Of a stretch of 64,000 nt of DNA, positions 39,248 through 48,519 are shown piece by piece. The notes beneath the pieces were generated by a model. The model worked only from the letters and a program-made list of their open reading frames with translations, ran no database searches and was not told the origin of the DNA. The first letter of the stretch is position 1, and the number at the start of each line of letters is the position of its first letter. This DNA is from Methylobacterium iners (lineage in GTDB: Bacteria > Pseudomonadota > Alphaproteobacteria > Rhizobiales > Beijerinckiaceae): the NCBI RefSeq assembly GCF_022179305.1, contig NZ_BPQP01000004.1, positions 102,704 to 166,703 on the forward strand. The letters run 5' to 3'. The translations under genes were made by a program, and so were the position numbers.

Positions 39248-40936
39248 ATGTCACTGCCTCTCATTGCTGCCGAGATCTCCCGCTTTCTCGGCTCCAACGA
39301 CCCCGAAATTCTCTGCATCAAGGGACGCTGGGGTGTAGGCAAGACCTACGCGTGGCGACACTTCCTCAAGCTGGCGCAGCAAGAACAGCGCATCAGCTAC
39401 GACAAGTACTCCTATATCTCCCTCTTCGGTCGGAACTCCCTAGCTGACCTGCGGAACTCCGTCACGGAGAACACGGTCAGCACTAAGGACGTCGAGGCGA
39501 AGCCGTCGCCGACGAGCCTCGACAACGCAACCTCGCTGCTGCGTCAGGGTGTGCAGAGAGGCGGCTTCCTCGCGAGTCTCCTGCCGCAGTCGAACGGCTA
39601 CGCCCAGCTCGCGCAGCGGGCGCTCTACCTTTTCGTCAGGAACACCATCGTCTGCCTGGACGACCTCGAACGTGCCGGGTCCAGCCTCGCCATGAAGGAC
39701 GTGCTCGGCCTGGCCTCCCAGCTGAAGGACGAGAAGGGCTGCAAGGTCGCGATCCTGCTGAACGACGAGAAGCTCGTCGGCGAGGCCAGGGACGACTTCC
39801 AGGCACAGCTCGAGAAGGTCGTCGACGTCGTCATCGATTTCGAGCTGTCACCGGAGGAGGCCGCCGGCATCGCCCTCGACGCCCGGACGGTCTTTCACGA
39901 CAAGCTGCGCGCCGACTGCATCAAGCTGAAACTCGACAACATCCGCGTCATCAAGAAGGCCGAACGCTTCTGCGCTCGCCTCGAGCCGCTGCTGTCGGAG
40001 TTCGATGAGCGCGTGCTGGAGCAGTGCGTTCATACGGCGACCCTCGCCTGTTACGCCAAGTACCAGCCCGACAAGGCTCCCAGCTTGAGTTCCATCCGCG
40101 CTTTCGATCCCTGGGCCGCAGCGGTCCGGTCGGTGAACGGCGACAAATCCGAGGTCGACCCGCACTACGTGATCATCCAAGACTACGGCATCAGCCATAT
40201 CGACGGCCTCGATGAGGTCGTCCTGAGCGCGGTCGATCGTGGCTTCTTCGACGAGGAGCAGTTGAAGGTCGAGGCGAAGCAGGTCAACGATAGCCTTCGC
40301 ACCAGCGACATGCGGGCAGACTATCACCGAGCCTGGGAAATCTACCGATCCTCCTTTGCCCGGAACGAGGACGAACTAGCTACGGCCCTGACACAGGCCG
40401 TGGAGCGCAACGTCGCCATCATCGAACCTCCCAACCTCGACGGCGTCGTCTCCATGCTGCGCGAGCTGGGGTACGGAGACCGTGCCTCCGGCCTCATCGG
40501 CTTCTTCCTGGCGGCCAAGGAACGAGAGGGCCCAAGTTACTGGGATCCCAGTAACTTCGAGTACCACGGGCGCATCCGGGACGCGGAGTTCATCTCGGCC
40601 ATGGCTGAGCGCCGTCGCTCCTTCGAGGAGCCAGTTAACCCCCTGCAGCATCTGATGAGGGTCGGCGAGCGCGACGGGTGGGGCGAAGAGGACGAGGCCG
40701 CCATACTCCAAATCTCGGAGGAGGAAGTTGCAGGTATCCTGCTCAGTTCAACCGGCGAAGAATTCAGGCTAATCGTGTCGAGCTATCGGACCTTCCTGTC
40801 CATCAGCAACCCCTCACCGAGCGTCACTGAGATCTGCCGCAGGGCCAAGGCCGCCCTCGCGCAGGTCGCAGGCGAAAGCACGCTCAACGCCATGCGGGTC
40901 AAGAGTCAGTTTCACGGCATCGACCTGAACGCCTGA
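39248..40936 (+). CDS. KAP-type P-loop NTPase
   Basis: A 562-residue protein with Walker A GRWGVGKT (26-33) and Walker B IVCLDDLER (about 134-142), the KAP-family layout. The Walker A GRWGxGKT and the long helical insertion between A and B are typical, and the C-terminal 300 residues are helical without recognisable domains. No TM helices are seen, unlike many KAP proteins. KAP NTPases include the F-plasmid phage-exclusion protein PifA, and solitary ones occur in defence islands. A defence role here is inference from family and location next to an integrase. It is flanked on both sides by copies of the two-box element, as if it were a separate module. Confidence 0.75.
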   Translation: MSLPLIAAEISRFLGSNDPEILCIKGRWGVGKTYAWRHFLKLAQQEQRISYDKYSYISLFGRNSLADLRNSVTENTVSTKDVEAKPSPTSLDNATSLLRQGVQRGGFLASLLPQSNGYAQLAQRALYLFVRNTIVCLDDLERAGSSLAMKDVLGLASQLKDEKGCKVAILLNDEKLVGEARDDFQAQLEKVVDVVIDFELSPEEAAGIALDARTVFHDKLRADCIKLKLDNIRVIKKAERFCARLEPLLSEFDERVLEQCVHTATLACYAKYQPDKAPSLSSIRAFDPWAAAVRSVNGDKSEVDPHYVIIQDYGISHIDGLDEVVLSAVDRGFFDEEQLKVEAKQVNDSLRTSDMRADYHRAWEIYRSSFARNEDELATALTQAVERNVAIIEPPNLDGVVSMLRELGYGDRASGLIGFFLAAKEREGPSYWDPSNFEYHGRIRDAEFISAMAERRRSFEEPVNPLQHLMRVGERDGWGEEDEAAILQISEEEVAGILLSSTGEEFRLIVSSYRTFLSISNPSPSVTEICRRAKAALAQVAGESTLNAMRVKSQFHGIDLNA

Positions 40937-41018
40937 GTCTTTCCCCCGGCTGTAGCGGTCCCGCCGGTCCCACCCCAAACCGCAACTCCCTACCAGAGCT
41001 GATCTTTTCGCGGAGCCA

Positions 41019-41049
41019 CTCCGTTTTCTTCCAGGGCAGCTCCGCTTTT
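41019..41049. repeat. Two-box element, copy b
   Basis: CTCCGTTTTC and CTCCGCTTTT begin 21 bases apart, immediately downstream of the minus-strand rep gene (whose stop is at 41,072). This is the copy next to an intact rep gene and may show the native arrangement. Confidence 0.7.
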
Positions 41050-41071
41050 GTCAGCGGCGAGCGCCACCTCC

Positions 41072-42250
41072 TCAGATGCACAGCGTGGTCAGTAGCTCCG
41101 TCTGCAACCGTTCATGCTCAGCCCGCGCCGCTGCTTCCCGCTGCGGCCGAGTTACCTCGTCCCAAGCGTCAAGGTACTCCGTCGAGAACAACACGTGCGG
41201 GTCTGTCTCGCCACAAGTCAGTGCCGAAGGCGTGATGCCGTATTGCGCCCGTATGGCCGCCACGTTCTTCCGATCCAGGTTCCGGCTGACGCCGAACCGT
41301 TTCGTTGTCACCAAGCCTTGTGACTTCAACTTCAGCCTTGCGGCCTTCTGCACCGCCAGCGGCACGGCGGACCGTTCCGGGTCGATGAGCCGGCGCTCCT
41401 TCGGTGCCACCAGCCCTTTCATCATGTACTGAAACAGTCGCCACTGCGCCGTGACGTCACGGTCCCATCGGTGCAGCAACCGCGCCGCGCGGGTGCCCAG
41501 ACGCCAGTGCACGTTCCGGCCCGAGATCGTCTGCACGGCCAGCTCGACCTGCCGCCGCAGCCACTGCTTGTCCGCCTTTGGCATCACCATGAGAATGTGA
41601 CTGTGCAGACCGTGCCGGCGGCCGTTCTCGATCACCCACACGAGGCCGTAGGGCTTCCCATGCTTCCGGCACGCCTTCCGCAACAGCTCCAGGTAGCGCT
41701 GGTGAGCCTCCGCCACCGCCGCCGGCTCCGTTATGCCTACCCTTGACCACGTAATCGACAGGAAGGTGTTCAGCACGCCGCCGAAGCAGTTCGACAGCGC
41801 GATCCCCTCGTAGCCCTGCCGGAACTGCTTCGTCGTCAACGCTGCCGTCAGATTCCAGCTACCAACCGCACGGCCATGCTCGCGCGCGTTCCGGCCGAAC
41901 ACCGCCTGGTGGCGGGCCACTTCCGGGGCCGTGCTGCCTGCACCGACCCAGTTCCGCCGGCCGATGTCCTCGGGTTCCAGCCCATGCTCCCGCAGGAATC
42001 GCAGCTTCTCCCCGAGCCCCTCGACCCGGTCAAAGAAGGCTCGACGAGGATCCTCCTCATCGTCCATCTCGACGGGCATCACCTTGATCGAACCAAGTGA
42101 GGGTACCCGAACACCCGCCTTCTTCAGTACTCGTTGCCAGCTCTCGACAAACGCCCGCTTCGCCGCCGCGTTCTCAGCGACCTTGGCCTCCAGTTCCGCC
42201 CACGGTCGTACCGACAAGTTGGACAGCGGCAACGTCTGAAATTTCTGCAT
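41072..42250 (-). CDS. HUH-type replication initiator (Rep)
   Basis: A 392-residue protein. The centre reads YGLVWVIENGRRHGLHSHIL, where HSH (H216, H218) is the HUH metal-binding motif of rolling-circle initiators and relaxases. About 57 residues later QYMMKG supplies the YxxK nucleophile motif (Y275, K278). The order HUH then single YxxK fits plasmid- or satellite-type Rep endonucleases, which nick one strand at an origin. The ATG at 42250 follows GGAGAA; the frame to 42355 has no better start. The presence of Rep suggests the excised island, or a past form of it, replicated as a circle. Confidence 0.7.
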   Translation of the reverse strand: MQKFQTLPLSNLSVRPWAELEAKVAENAAAKRAFVESWQRVLKKAGVRVPSLGSIKVMPVEMDDEEDPRRAFFDRVEGLGEKLRFLREHGLEPEDIGRRNWVGAGSTAPEVARHQAVFGRNAREHGRAVGSWNLTAALTTKQFRQGYEGIALSNCFGGVLNTFLSITWSRVGITEPAAVAEAHQRYLELLRKACRKHGKPYGLVWVIENGRRHGLHSHILMVMPKADKQWLRRQVELAVQTISGRNVHWRLGTRAARLLHRWDRDVTAQWRLFQYMMKGLVAPKERRLIDPERSAVPLAVQKAARLKLKSQGLVTTKRFGVSRNLDRKNVAAIRAQYGITPSALTCGETDPHVLFSTEYLDAWDEVTRPQREAAARAEHERLQTELLTTLCI

Positions 42251-42351
42251 GAATGTTCTCCGTTCGGGCACGCACGGAACGCGGCCCCATGAATGGTGGG
42301 ATATGCGCTGTTGAACACTTCGGCCGACCGACCGAAGCGATTGCGACGCCA

Positions 42352-43044
42352 TCACGCCTCGTCGGCCTTCTGCTCGTCCGTCCCCAGCATCGCCGCCGCG
42401 ATCTGCTCGCCGACGCGTTGCTGTGCCGCTTTGCGGGCTGCACCCACATGGTCCGGGTACGCCATCCGCTTGACGCGAGCTCGCTCCGCCGCAATCTGCT
42501 CCGGCGGAATGACGAGGTTCTCCGGAGGTATCAGGCTACAGACGGGGGGCACATGCCGGGGCTGCCGCGCCCTTTTCGTCGACTGCTTCCGAGGCGCGGA
42601 GCGTGCTGCCTCCGTATGATCGAACTTGCCGATCCGGCTCTGCGCGACTGCACTGTAGAATGAGCTGTCGGCCAGCAGCGTCACCAAGGCACGGTACTGG
42701 GGGCAGCTTGGGTGAAAGCCTGCGTAGGCAAGCCGAGCCTGCAGCTCATCCCGGGCCAACCCGCTGGGCAGGTCCATGACACGCGGCAGGTGTCGCGCCT
42801 GCACGGAAGTCGCTTCAAGCTCTGCAGCCTGCCGGGCATCCGCGCGCGCCATCTCCTCCCGTCCTGAGACCACCAAGTCGGCGAAATCCGGGTCAATCTG
42901 CTTGGTACGCTGTTCGTGGAACGGCTCGCATGCTCGGCAGAAACACCCCTGCGTAAGTAGCCGGGCGGCCTCAGCCTGGATCGGCAACGGGGGCGACGAT
43001 AGGTTGTTTTGTTGGTCGGACAAGGTGACAAACTCCCTGATCAT
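42352..43044 (-). CDS. Unknown protein upstream of rep
   Basis: A 230-residue, highly charged and mostly helical protein (MIREFVTLSDQQNN). It has one CFCRAC motif near residue 37 and basic stretches (APRKQSTKRARQPRH) suggesting nucleic-acid contact. It lies 101 bases before rep on the same strand and may be its accessory or copy-control partner. No family is recognised. A TTG at 43077 is an alternative start. Confidence 0.5.
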   Translation of the reverse strand: MIREFVTLSDQQNNLSSPPLPIQAEAARLLTQGCFCRACEPFHEQRTKQIDPDFADLVVSGREEMARADARQAAELEATSVQARHLPRVMDLPSGLARDELQARLAYAGFHPSCPQYRALVTLLADSSFYSAVAQSRIGKFDHTEAARSAPRKQSTKRARQPRHVPPVCSLIPPENLVIPPEQIAAERARVKRMAYPDHVGAARKAAQQRVGEQIAAAMLGTDEQKADEA

Positions 43045-43529
43045 GCAGGGCTCTTCACCGGGGTCGACGACCCCCAATTGCTCCTGCGGAGCAATATAGG
43101 GCCGAGCACGCCGAATCTGCAGCTGCCAAGCTTGAAAAACTGCGCCGCGCCTCCCGACTCATGCACCTCCAGCATGAGGACCTGCGAAAGCTGCCGGCAC
43201 TGGTACGAAAACGCATCTGTGCCGCGTTACCCCCACCCAAGTCTTCAGCTTGAGCGAACGAGCACGTCTGCACCGAAGGCCGAACCAAGGCATATACCTC
43301 AGGTTGCTAATCTTAGCACACTTGCGTGCGCATTCAGAACTTTCGCCGTCCTCCCTTCAGCGCCTGCGGTGGGTCAGCGCCCTCCATCGGCTGAACAAAC
43401 AGTCCACCCAGCGGCACGCTCAGCGCTGCTGCCATCTCCACAGTCGAAACGGCTCTCCCCTTCGCTGCCTGACCGCAACAAAGCACCAGCGTTTGTGAAG
43501 CTTCGTCGCGACCCTGCGACGAGCCTACG
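43045..43529. other. Divergent intergenic region, no gene seen
   Basis: The gap separates the rep-operon start from a rightward gene and should hold both promoters. It contains one clear palindrome (43,305-43,318). Open frames here have no ribosome binding site or recognisable product. Confidence 0.5.
43305..43318. promoter_or_regulatory. Perfect 14-base palindrome, possible operator
   Basis: TGCTAA-TC-TTAGCA is a perfect dyad in AT-richer sequence between divergent island genes. Xre-type repressors, of which the island has two, bind short dyads of this kind; a link is inference. Confidence 0.45.
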
Positions 43530-44168
43530 ATGAATCACACCGACACCACACTGCCAGCCGAAGCTCATGCTCAGCGGCACCCGAGTCGTCGGCGGCTTCT
43601 CGCGCTCCTGGCTGGCGTGCCACTCTTCAGCGCAAAGCCGAGCCGGACCGAGGCAGGCGTGACCGATGCCACACCTGACATCATTCCGGTGCTGCACGAG
43701 ACCTTCCAACGGCTCAAGACTGAACATCAGCGCGTAGTCCGCCAGTGCGACCGGCTCGAAACGTCGCTCCGAGCTGAGCTCGAGCTGCCCCGGGTGCAGC
43801 TGCCGAGGCAAGCCGGCGAACCTGTCCGCTACGCCGCCGACGTCGCGACGATCATCCGCTACGTCCCCCCTGGCTGGCGCCGCTCTCGCCTGCAGGCGGT
43901 TCTGCTGCAGCGGCAGGAGGCTTGGGAGCGTGGTTCAGAAGTCTGTGGGCTCTCGCGTGTTCAAGCACGGGAGGCTGCCCTGAACCAAGCTGTTCGTGAG
44001 GCAGTTGCAACGCTCCTCGCCACACCAACCGTCACTCCTACTGGCATCCAGCTCAAGCTGCTGGCCCTACTCGCCACGCAGGAACCCGGCCCTGCCTTCC
44101 GGGATACCTCGCCCTGGCGTGAGCTGCGCATCATCCAAGAGGATCTCGACAAGCTCGCCAACAGCTGA
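43530..44168 (+). CDS. Unknown protein with RR-type leader
   Basis: A 212-residue protein. HPSRRRLLALLAGVPLFSA near the N-terminus resembles a twin-arginine or general signal sequence. The rest is helical with coiled-coil character (ETFQRLKTEHQRVVRQCDRL). Proteins of this layout are common on mobile DNA of Methylobacterium relatives, but I know of no function. It is followed by 180 bases without a gene. Confidence 0.55.
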   Translation: MNHTDTTLPAEAHAQRHPSRRRLLALLAGVPLFSAKPSRTEAGVTDATPDIIPVLHETFQRLKTEHQRVVRQCDRLETSLRAELELPRVQLPRQAGEPVRYAADVATIIRYVPPGWRRSRLQAVLLQRQEAWERGSEVCGLSRVQAREAALNQAVREAVATLLATPTVTPTGIQLKLLALLATQEPGPAFRDTSPWRELRIIQEDLDKLANS

Positions 44169-44352
44169 GGTCGCCTCTTCGTGGCTCACGGATCCAATTC
44201 TACAAAGCGGTTCATGTCTGCCGCAATAACAGAAGTGGCGCAGCCTGTGCGAAGCACCTAGTGCTGGCTAAATACAACCATATACTTCTGAAAGAACTCT
44301 CCCGCCGGATGCCCTTGCCGGGACAGATGCCGTCAAAGCGGGAGGCGAAACT

Positions 44353-44577
44353 TTAGACACGCGGCGGCTCAAACCGGTCAAGGAAGCGCAGGCCGTCCCA
44401 TAGCTCGATGGCGTGCTCGTTCACCATACCCTTGGCTATGGCAAGCGCCGCACCCTCGCCCCAGGCCGAGAACTCAACAGTCTTCAGGATCCGCCCATTC
44501 TCGTAGAGAACGAGTGCCCGGTAGCGCCGTGCGCTGCTTGTAGGGTCGCTCTCAGAAGCCGGAGGATCGACAGACAT
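44353..44577 (-). CDS. Small protein, unknown
   Basis: A 74-residue protein starting MSVDPPASESDPTSSARRYR. The core RALVLYENGRILKTVEFSAW and ELWDGLRFLDRFEP looks like a compact alpha/beta domain. It has the look of the small conserved proteins widespread in Methylobacterium. No function is known. The frame ends cleanly and has no competitor on the other strand. Confidence 0.55.
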   Translation of the reverse strand: MSVDPPASESDPTSSARRYRALVLYENGRILKTVEFSAWGEGAALAIAKGMVNEHAIELWDGLRFLDRFEPPRV

Positions 44578-44735
44578 ATGCTAGCGCCAAGGCGACTCGC
44601 GGCAAGCTAGGCGGCGCCCAACGCCAGCGCAACAACAAATTTGTAGTTCGCGTCACTGGTTGGGGCGAGGGGCCAAAGTTGGTGTGGGGTGAAGGATCAA
44701 TAGGCGCATAACAACAAGCTCATTAAGGGCTATGG

Positions 44736-44975
44736 CTACCGGATGAGCCAAGTCCCGACAAGAGATAGCGCAGCAGAATACACGGCGCGCCCCTCTTCAT
44801 CCGTCACAAGCACAGTAATTATCTTTCTATCTTCTTGTATTACTGTCTCGTTCGCGGCAATCGCAGGCAGAAGGCGCCTCGCCGCTAAAGCTGCCGACTC
44901 CAAATCGGTACAATAGGTACCCTCTTCATCGCGCTGGTAGCCGCCGTCATGAACGTCGAAGAAGTAAAAAGGCAC
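44736..44975 (-). CDS. DUF6894-family small protein
   Basis: A 79-residue protein from GTG (VPFYFFDVHDGGYQRDEEGT), preceded by GGAGAGCC. The FFDVHDG start, the acidic DxEGT block and DLESAALAARRLL are DUF6894 hallmarks. The role is unknown. It is shorter and more AT-rich than the chromosomal member at 22164. A GTG at 44987 would add four residues. Confidence 0.7.
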   Translation of the reverse strand: MPFYFFDVHDGGYQRDEEGTYCTDLESAALAARRLLPAIAANETVIQEDRKIITVLVTDEEGRAVYSAALSLVGTWLIR

Positions 44976-45544
44976 GAGGCTCTCCACGCATCAAGGGCAG
45001 GAGCACGAGTATCTCTCAAGCGCGGTACGCCCTGTCTCAGAGCCGCGACGACGGTAAACTACAGCAACGTTTGGACGCTCACACTTACATTAGCAGGGGC
45101 TGCGTTTTAACATTTACAAAGCGGATAGCAGCACGCCCGCCCAAATACGCGAACGACACAAATGTCAAAGGCTCGTGCTGAAGGCTCACAAACCAAGTGA
45201 AACCGCTGGTGTGGCGACGCTATATCTTTTGCTTCTGTTGGCTCTGCACGGACGACGCGGCCGGAGCACTCCCTCGACGGCACCGCCGGTCCGCCACACC
45301 GCCAGTAGACACCTCCATACGCTCCTCCAACGCCCCGGATCGCTGGGGACGAGAGCGCAAGATCAGCTGTCCTTCCCTCTCCTAGTTGTCCGTTCGGTCA
45401 AACACCAGCCGCCGCATGCAGATCCGTGGCCGCTCGGAAAGTCGTCCGTTAGGGTCTTCGCATTTGTCCGTCACCGGCCTCGCAAGAAAGTCGGGCTGTC
45501 CCTGAACCTTGGTCTGCACTCACCCGCAGCCCGAGGTCCACGGT
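44976..45544. other. Island gap, no gene seen
   Basis: 569 bases with an AT-rich part (45,060-45,180). Frames near 45,175-45,580 have no ribosome binding site and unusual composition. It probably holds promoters for the DUF6894 gene and the nuclease-like gene. Confidence 0.4.
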
Positions 45545-46720
45545 ATGAGCCACCCCCCTTCGTCCTCAATCGCGAAATCTGAATCAGCCTTTACCCAGCC
45601 CCTCATACATGCCCCCTTCCTCGACGAGGCCACCCGCCGCCGGCACCACACCTTCGTCGCTACCGACGACCGTCATGCTGCTTCATGCCGAATGCTGGCC
45701 CATCTCTGGAGGCAGGACCAGCAGCTGCCAGCCGCCACCTTCGTCTCACGCGATTCGGCGAACAAACCGCGCCGTCGCCCAGCCAATTGGCTGCTGCGCC
45801 AGGAGGCTGCTCACGCTGGCGCCACCTTCCTCGCTCCCACCATCCGCGACCACGCTCGTCAGACGCTTCTCTTCCGTGAGCCCGGCGCCCTGTGGAACGA
45901 GGAGCGACTGTGGGGGCATCTTCTGTCCTCCCAGGCCATGACCGTGAACCTTTTGGCCGGTATGGCCATCGACCTCACTCTCGCTACTCAGGTCTGGCGC
46001 TCGCTCCTGCCAGATTTCGTCCATGAGGTTCGAGGCATCAGGTTAGAACACAGCCCGGGAAGATTCGACGACGCCTGGTTTGGCGACGGCACCGCCGTAG
46101 ACGCCCTCATCGAGGCCGTCACGCCGGAGGGCGAAGCCGCTGTCATCACGATCGAAGTTAAGCTCGTGGAGGGCCTAACCGGCCCGTCCGCGACGCCGAG
46201 AGAAAGGTATGTCGAAGCGGCCCAGGCTAGCGGGCTCTACAAGGACGCCAGCAGCCTCACCCTGGCTCGCGCCGGCTTCGAACAGCTGCACCGCGAGCAC
46301 GTCTTGACGGACCTCATGCTGCGTCACGGCCTCGCCTCGCGCGGCCAGTTCGTTCTGATCGCCCCAAAGCTCAACCGGCGGGCTCAAGCCGTCGCTGCCC
46401 TCTATCGCACCGAACTGGTTGACCCGGCGGGCACGAACAGCCCCGCCACTGTCGGCTTCGTGAACATTACGCTGGAGGCAGTCATCGCGGCCATCGCGCA
46501 GGCCGGCGCCACCGACCTCGCTCAACGGCTCTGGACGCGGTACTGCGACCACGCGCGGGTCGCCCGCTTCGTTCTGTATGGCGACGAGCGGCCTTTGGCT
46601 GGGACCATGCCCGCGCTGTCCGCACCCGCCTCGCACGAAAGCGCCGACATCAGTCCTGCAGCCTTCATGGCACCAGAAACTAAGACTTCCGGATCACCAC
46701 GGCGCCGCCGCGCTTCATGA
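45545..46720 (+). CDS. PD-(D/E)XK nuclease-like protein (PGN_0703 type)
   Basis: A 391-residue protein. The nuclease core is visible as D186 in VDALIEAVTPEGEA and E204-x-K206 in VITIEVKLVEG, preceded by a conserved Glu (RLEHSPGR). The arrangement D-x17-ExK in a central domain resembles the PGN_0703 group of putative restriction endonucleases. No methyltransferase is adjacent, so a modification-dependent or orphan enzyme is possible. ATG 45545 was preferred over TTG 45509. Two decayed copies of the 3' half occur elsewhere on the island (53,652 and about 62,450). Confidence 0.6.
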   Translation: MSHPPSSSIAKSESAFTQPLIHAPFLDEATRRRHHTFVATDDRHAASCRMLAHLWRQDQQLPAATFVSRDSANKPRRRPANWLLRQEAAHAGATFLAPTIRDHARQTLLFREPGALWNEERLWGHLLSSQAMTVNLLAGMAIDLTLATQVWRSLLPDFVHEVRGIRLEHSPGRFDDAWFGDGTAVDALIEAVTPEGEAAVITIEVKLVEGLTGPSATPRERYVEAAQASGLYKDASSLTLARAGFEQLHREHVLTDLMLRHGLASRGQFVLIAPKLNRRAQAVAALYRTELVDPAGTNSPATVGFVNITLEAVIAAIAQAGATDLAQRLWTRYCDHARVARFVLYGDERPLAGTMPALSAPASHESADISPAAFMAPETKTSGSPRRRRAS

Positions 46721-47364
46721 GCGACCAGACCTGAGGCGGCTTAGCTGCCCCAGGTCAGCCTGAAGGTGCATACAATCCAAGTCGTCGGGCGGTGTGCGAG
46801 ACGCGCTCTGCACCCTCTGCGCGGGAGGTCCAAAAGCGCTCAGCGCAGGTGGGAAGGCCAGTCCCGCGAGCCTCCCCAAGCAGAAGGGGAAGCACTTTAC
46901 TTTCAATATTTTATGGGTCCTAGGGGCGTCAACCGCTCCGTTTCTTCGTGGGCAAGCTCCGTTTCTCCGTCCCTTCGGAGCGGAGCAGCCTCCTGGCATC
47001 TGTGACCGCCGTCCAACTCAAAACGAGGACACACGGCTGCGACGGCGTCCAAAAGCTGAGTAGGTGGTAGGGTCAGGTTCGGTGGCTTCAGCTCTCTCAT
47101 CCTCGCCAGCCTGGTCAGTGCTGCTCTCTATGTCTTTCCGTGACGCGCTCGATCTCCTTTGCACGCTGCATCACGACACGGATCGCCTCCTATCGCCCGC
47201 GCGTGCGTTGATCGCGAAGCTGCTGGCGGCGCATGCCCAGAAGTTCGATCTCACTCTCCGCAGCACCAGGCCTGTAAAAAATGAAAAGGTCAGCCGTCCG
47301 GTCAACCTCGTGACCGAAGGATCGCGGCGTCAAGACGGTACGGCTGACCAACAAGTTAGGACGC
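46721..47364. other. Island gap with two-box element
   Basis: The stretch contains copy c of the two-box element and an AT-rich part near 46,890-46,915. A plus-strand frame 47,130-47,408 (MSFRDALDLLCTLHHDTDRL) could encode a 92-residue helical protein but overlaps the FecR gene end and has no ribosome binding site, so it is not called. Confidence 0.4.
46936..46966. repeat. Two-box element, copy c
   Basis: CTCCGTTTCT and CTCCGTTTCT are identical here and begin 21 bases apart, 216 bases after the intact nuclease-like gene. Confidence 0.7.
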
Positions 47365-48027
47365 TTACTGACCCCTCAATGTGGGGAGGAACTGAGCGTC
47401 CTGGCTGATGCTTATCGTGGCAACGGCCCGCTTCGTGCGATCCTCGGGCCAAGGTGCAGCCTTCTCAGGCGCACGATTATCGTAGACCATCGTGCCCTGA
47501 CCCTTGCGCATCGTGACGTTGCCGCGCTTCGTCCGCAACACGACCTCGCCGTCGAGCACCAGAACACCGTAGCCACCATCGATAGCCCCGCCCCAGACCG
47601 TGGTGCCGCGCACGCCAAGCGTGCCCACTGCCGTCTTGATGGCGACGTTGCCGCCGGTCGGACCCTCGATCTTGCCACCTACAAACAGGAAGGCACCGCG
47701 AACCACATCGACGGTCAACTTGCCGCCGCGACGGCCAGGCTTGTAGGCAAACTCATCAACCGCCATCGCCGCGTTCTCGCCTAGAGTGAGCACAGTGCCG
47801 TCCTCAAGCTTGGCTTCGAGCCGTGAGGCGCTCCCCGTCCGGATCATGTCGCGGAAGTAGACAGGGCCGGCAGGAGCCATATCGCGTTCGCTGCCCTCCT
47901 GATCCGCCACTGCCTGACGTTCGACCTTGTCGACCGTGCCGACTTGCTTTGGTGCCGCCCAGAGTGGTGTCGCGGAGAGAAGGCTGACTGAACCAACGAG
48001 CACTGTGACGAACTGGCGAGTGAACAT
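47365..48027 (-). CDS. FecR-domain exported protein
   Basis: The protein has 220 residues with a signal peptide (VTVLVGSVSLLSATPLWAA). The FecR domain spans about 60-170: VYFRDMIRTGSASRLEAKLE, GTVLTLGENAAMAVDEF and AVGTLGVRGTTVWGG. These periplasmic domains bind partners or polysaccharide and form beta-structures. No sigma factor or TonB receptor gene is adjacent, so it is not the classical FecIRA system. Similar stand-alone FecR proteins are common in Methylobacteriaceae. Confidence 0.8.
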   Translation of the reverse strand: MFTRQFVTVLVGSVSLLSATPLWAAPKQVGTVDKVERQAVADQEGSERDMAPAGPVYFRDMIRTGSASRLEAKLEDGTVLTLGENAAMAVDEFAYKPGRRGGKLTVDVVRGAFLFVGGKIEGPTGGNVAIKTAVGTLGVRGTTVWGGAIDGGYGVLVLDGEVVLRTKRGNVTMRKGQGTMVYDNRAPEKAAPWPEDRTKRAVATISISQDAQFLPTLRGQ

Positions 48028-48519
48028 GGGCGTAAGACCTGAAGGAGGACAGGAGGCCCTTTGCGTGCTTGTGCGAGACGCTTCAAGCGGTCAGGGCATC
48101 GAGATCGGACACGATCAAGCTTTCACAATCGTAAAGACCGCCTGCGACATCTTTAAAGACGCCGGTGAGTCTCAACAATTCCCCTGCTGACACTGGAAGT
48201 CGCGACGATTCCTACAAAGGCTTCTAAGAGCACAAGCAAGGCCCAACCCTTGTACCACGCGCACTATATCACTTCCTTGGTAGCAAGGTTCTGACATCGC
48301 TTGATTTCCGCGCGTGCGGTGGCGACATCGAGGACACGGATAAAGGTGCGGCGAACTTCTGGTGGATCGAGTGCAATTATTGACTATACATCAAGCTAAA
48401 CGCTCGGCTGTTCGGAGCCCATCATATGTAAAAAAGCAGCTGCATACTTTCTAAGCAACAGCAGTGACGCTCAAATGGGTCTAATTGACTTAACGACTTG
48501 TTAAACGAGTTTGTCGATC
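48028..48519. other. Divergent promoter region of FecR and MCP genes
   Basis: 492 bases that are AT-rich towards the right. A dyad TTAAC-GACTT-GTTAA lies at 48,490-48,504, 15 bases before the chemoreceptor start. GTCTAATTGACTT near 48,478 resembles TTCTAATTGGCCC upstream of the second chemoreceptor-type gene (51,249). No gene is seen. Confidence 0.4.

Noticed and set aside
43530-44168. Phage lysis or structural gene
   Set aside because: The RR leader and coiled coil are compatible with many roles; no phage genes surround it.
47130-47408. Small plus-strand gene MSFRDALDLLCTLHHDTDRL
   Set aside because: It has no ribosome binding site and overlaps the end of the FecR gene; not enough support for a call.
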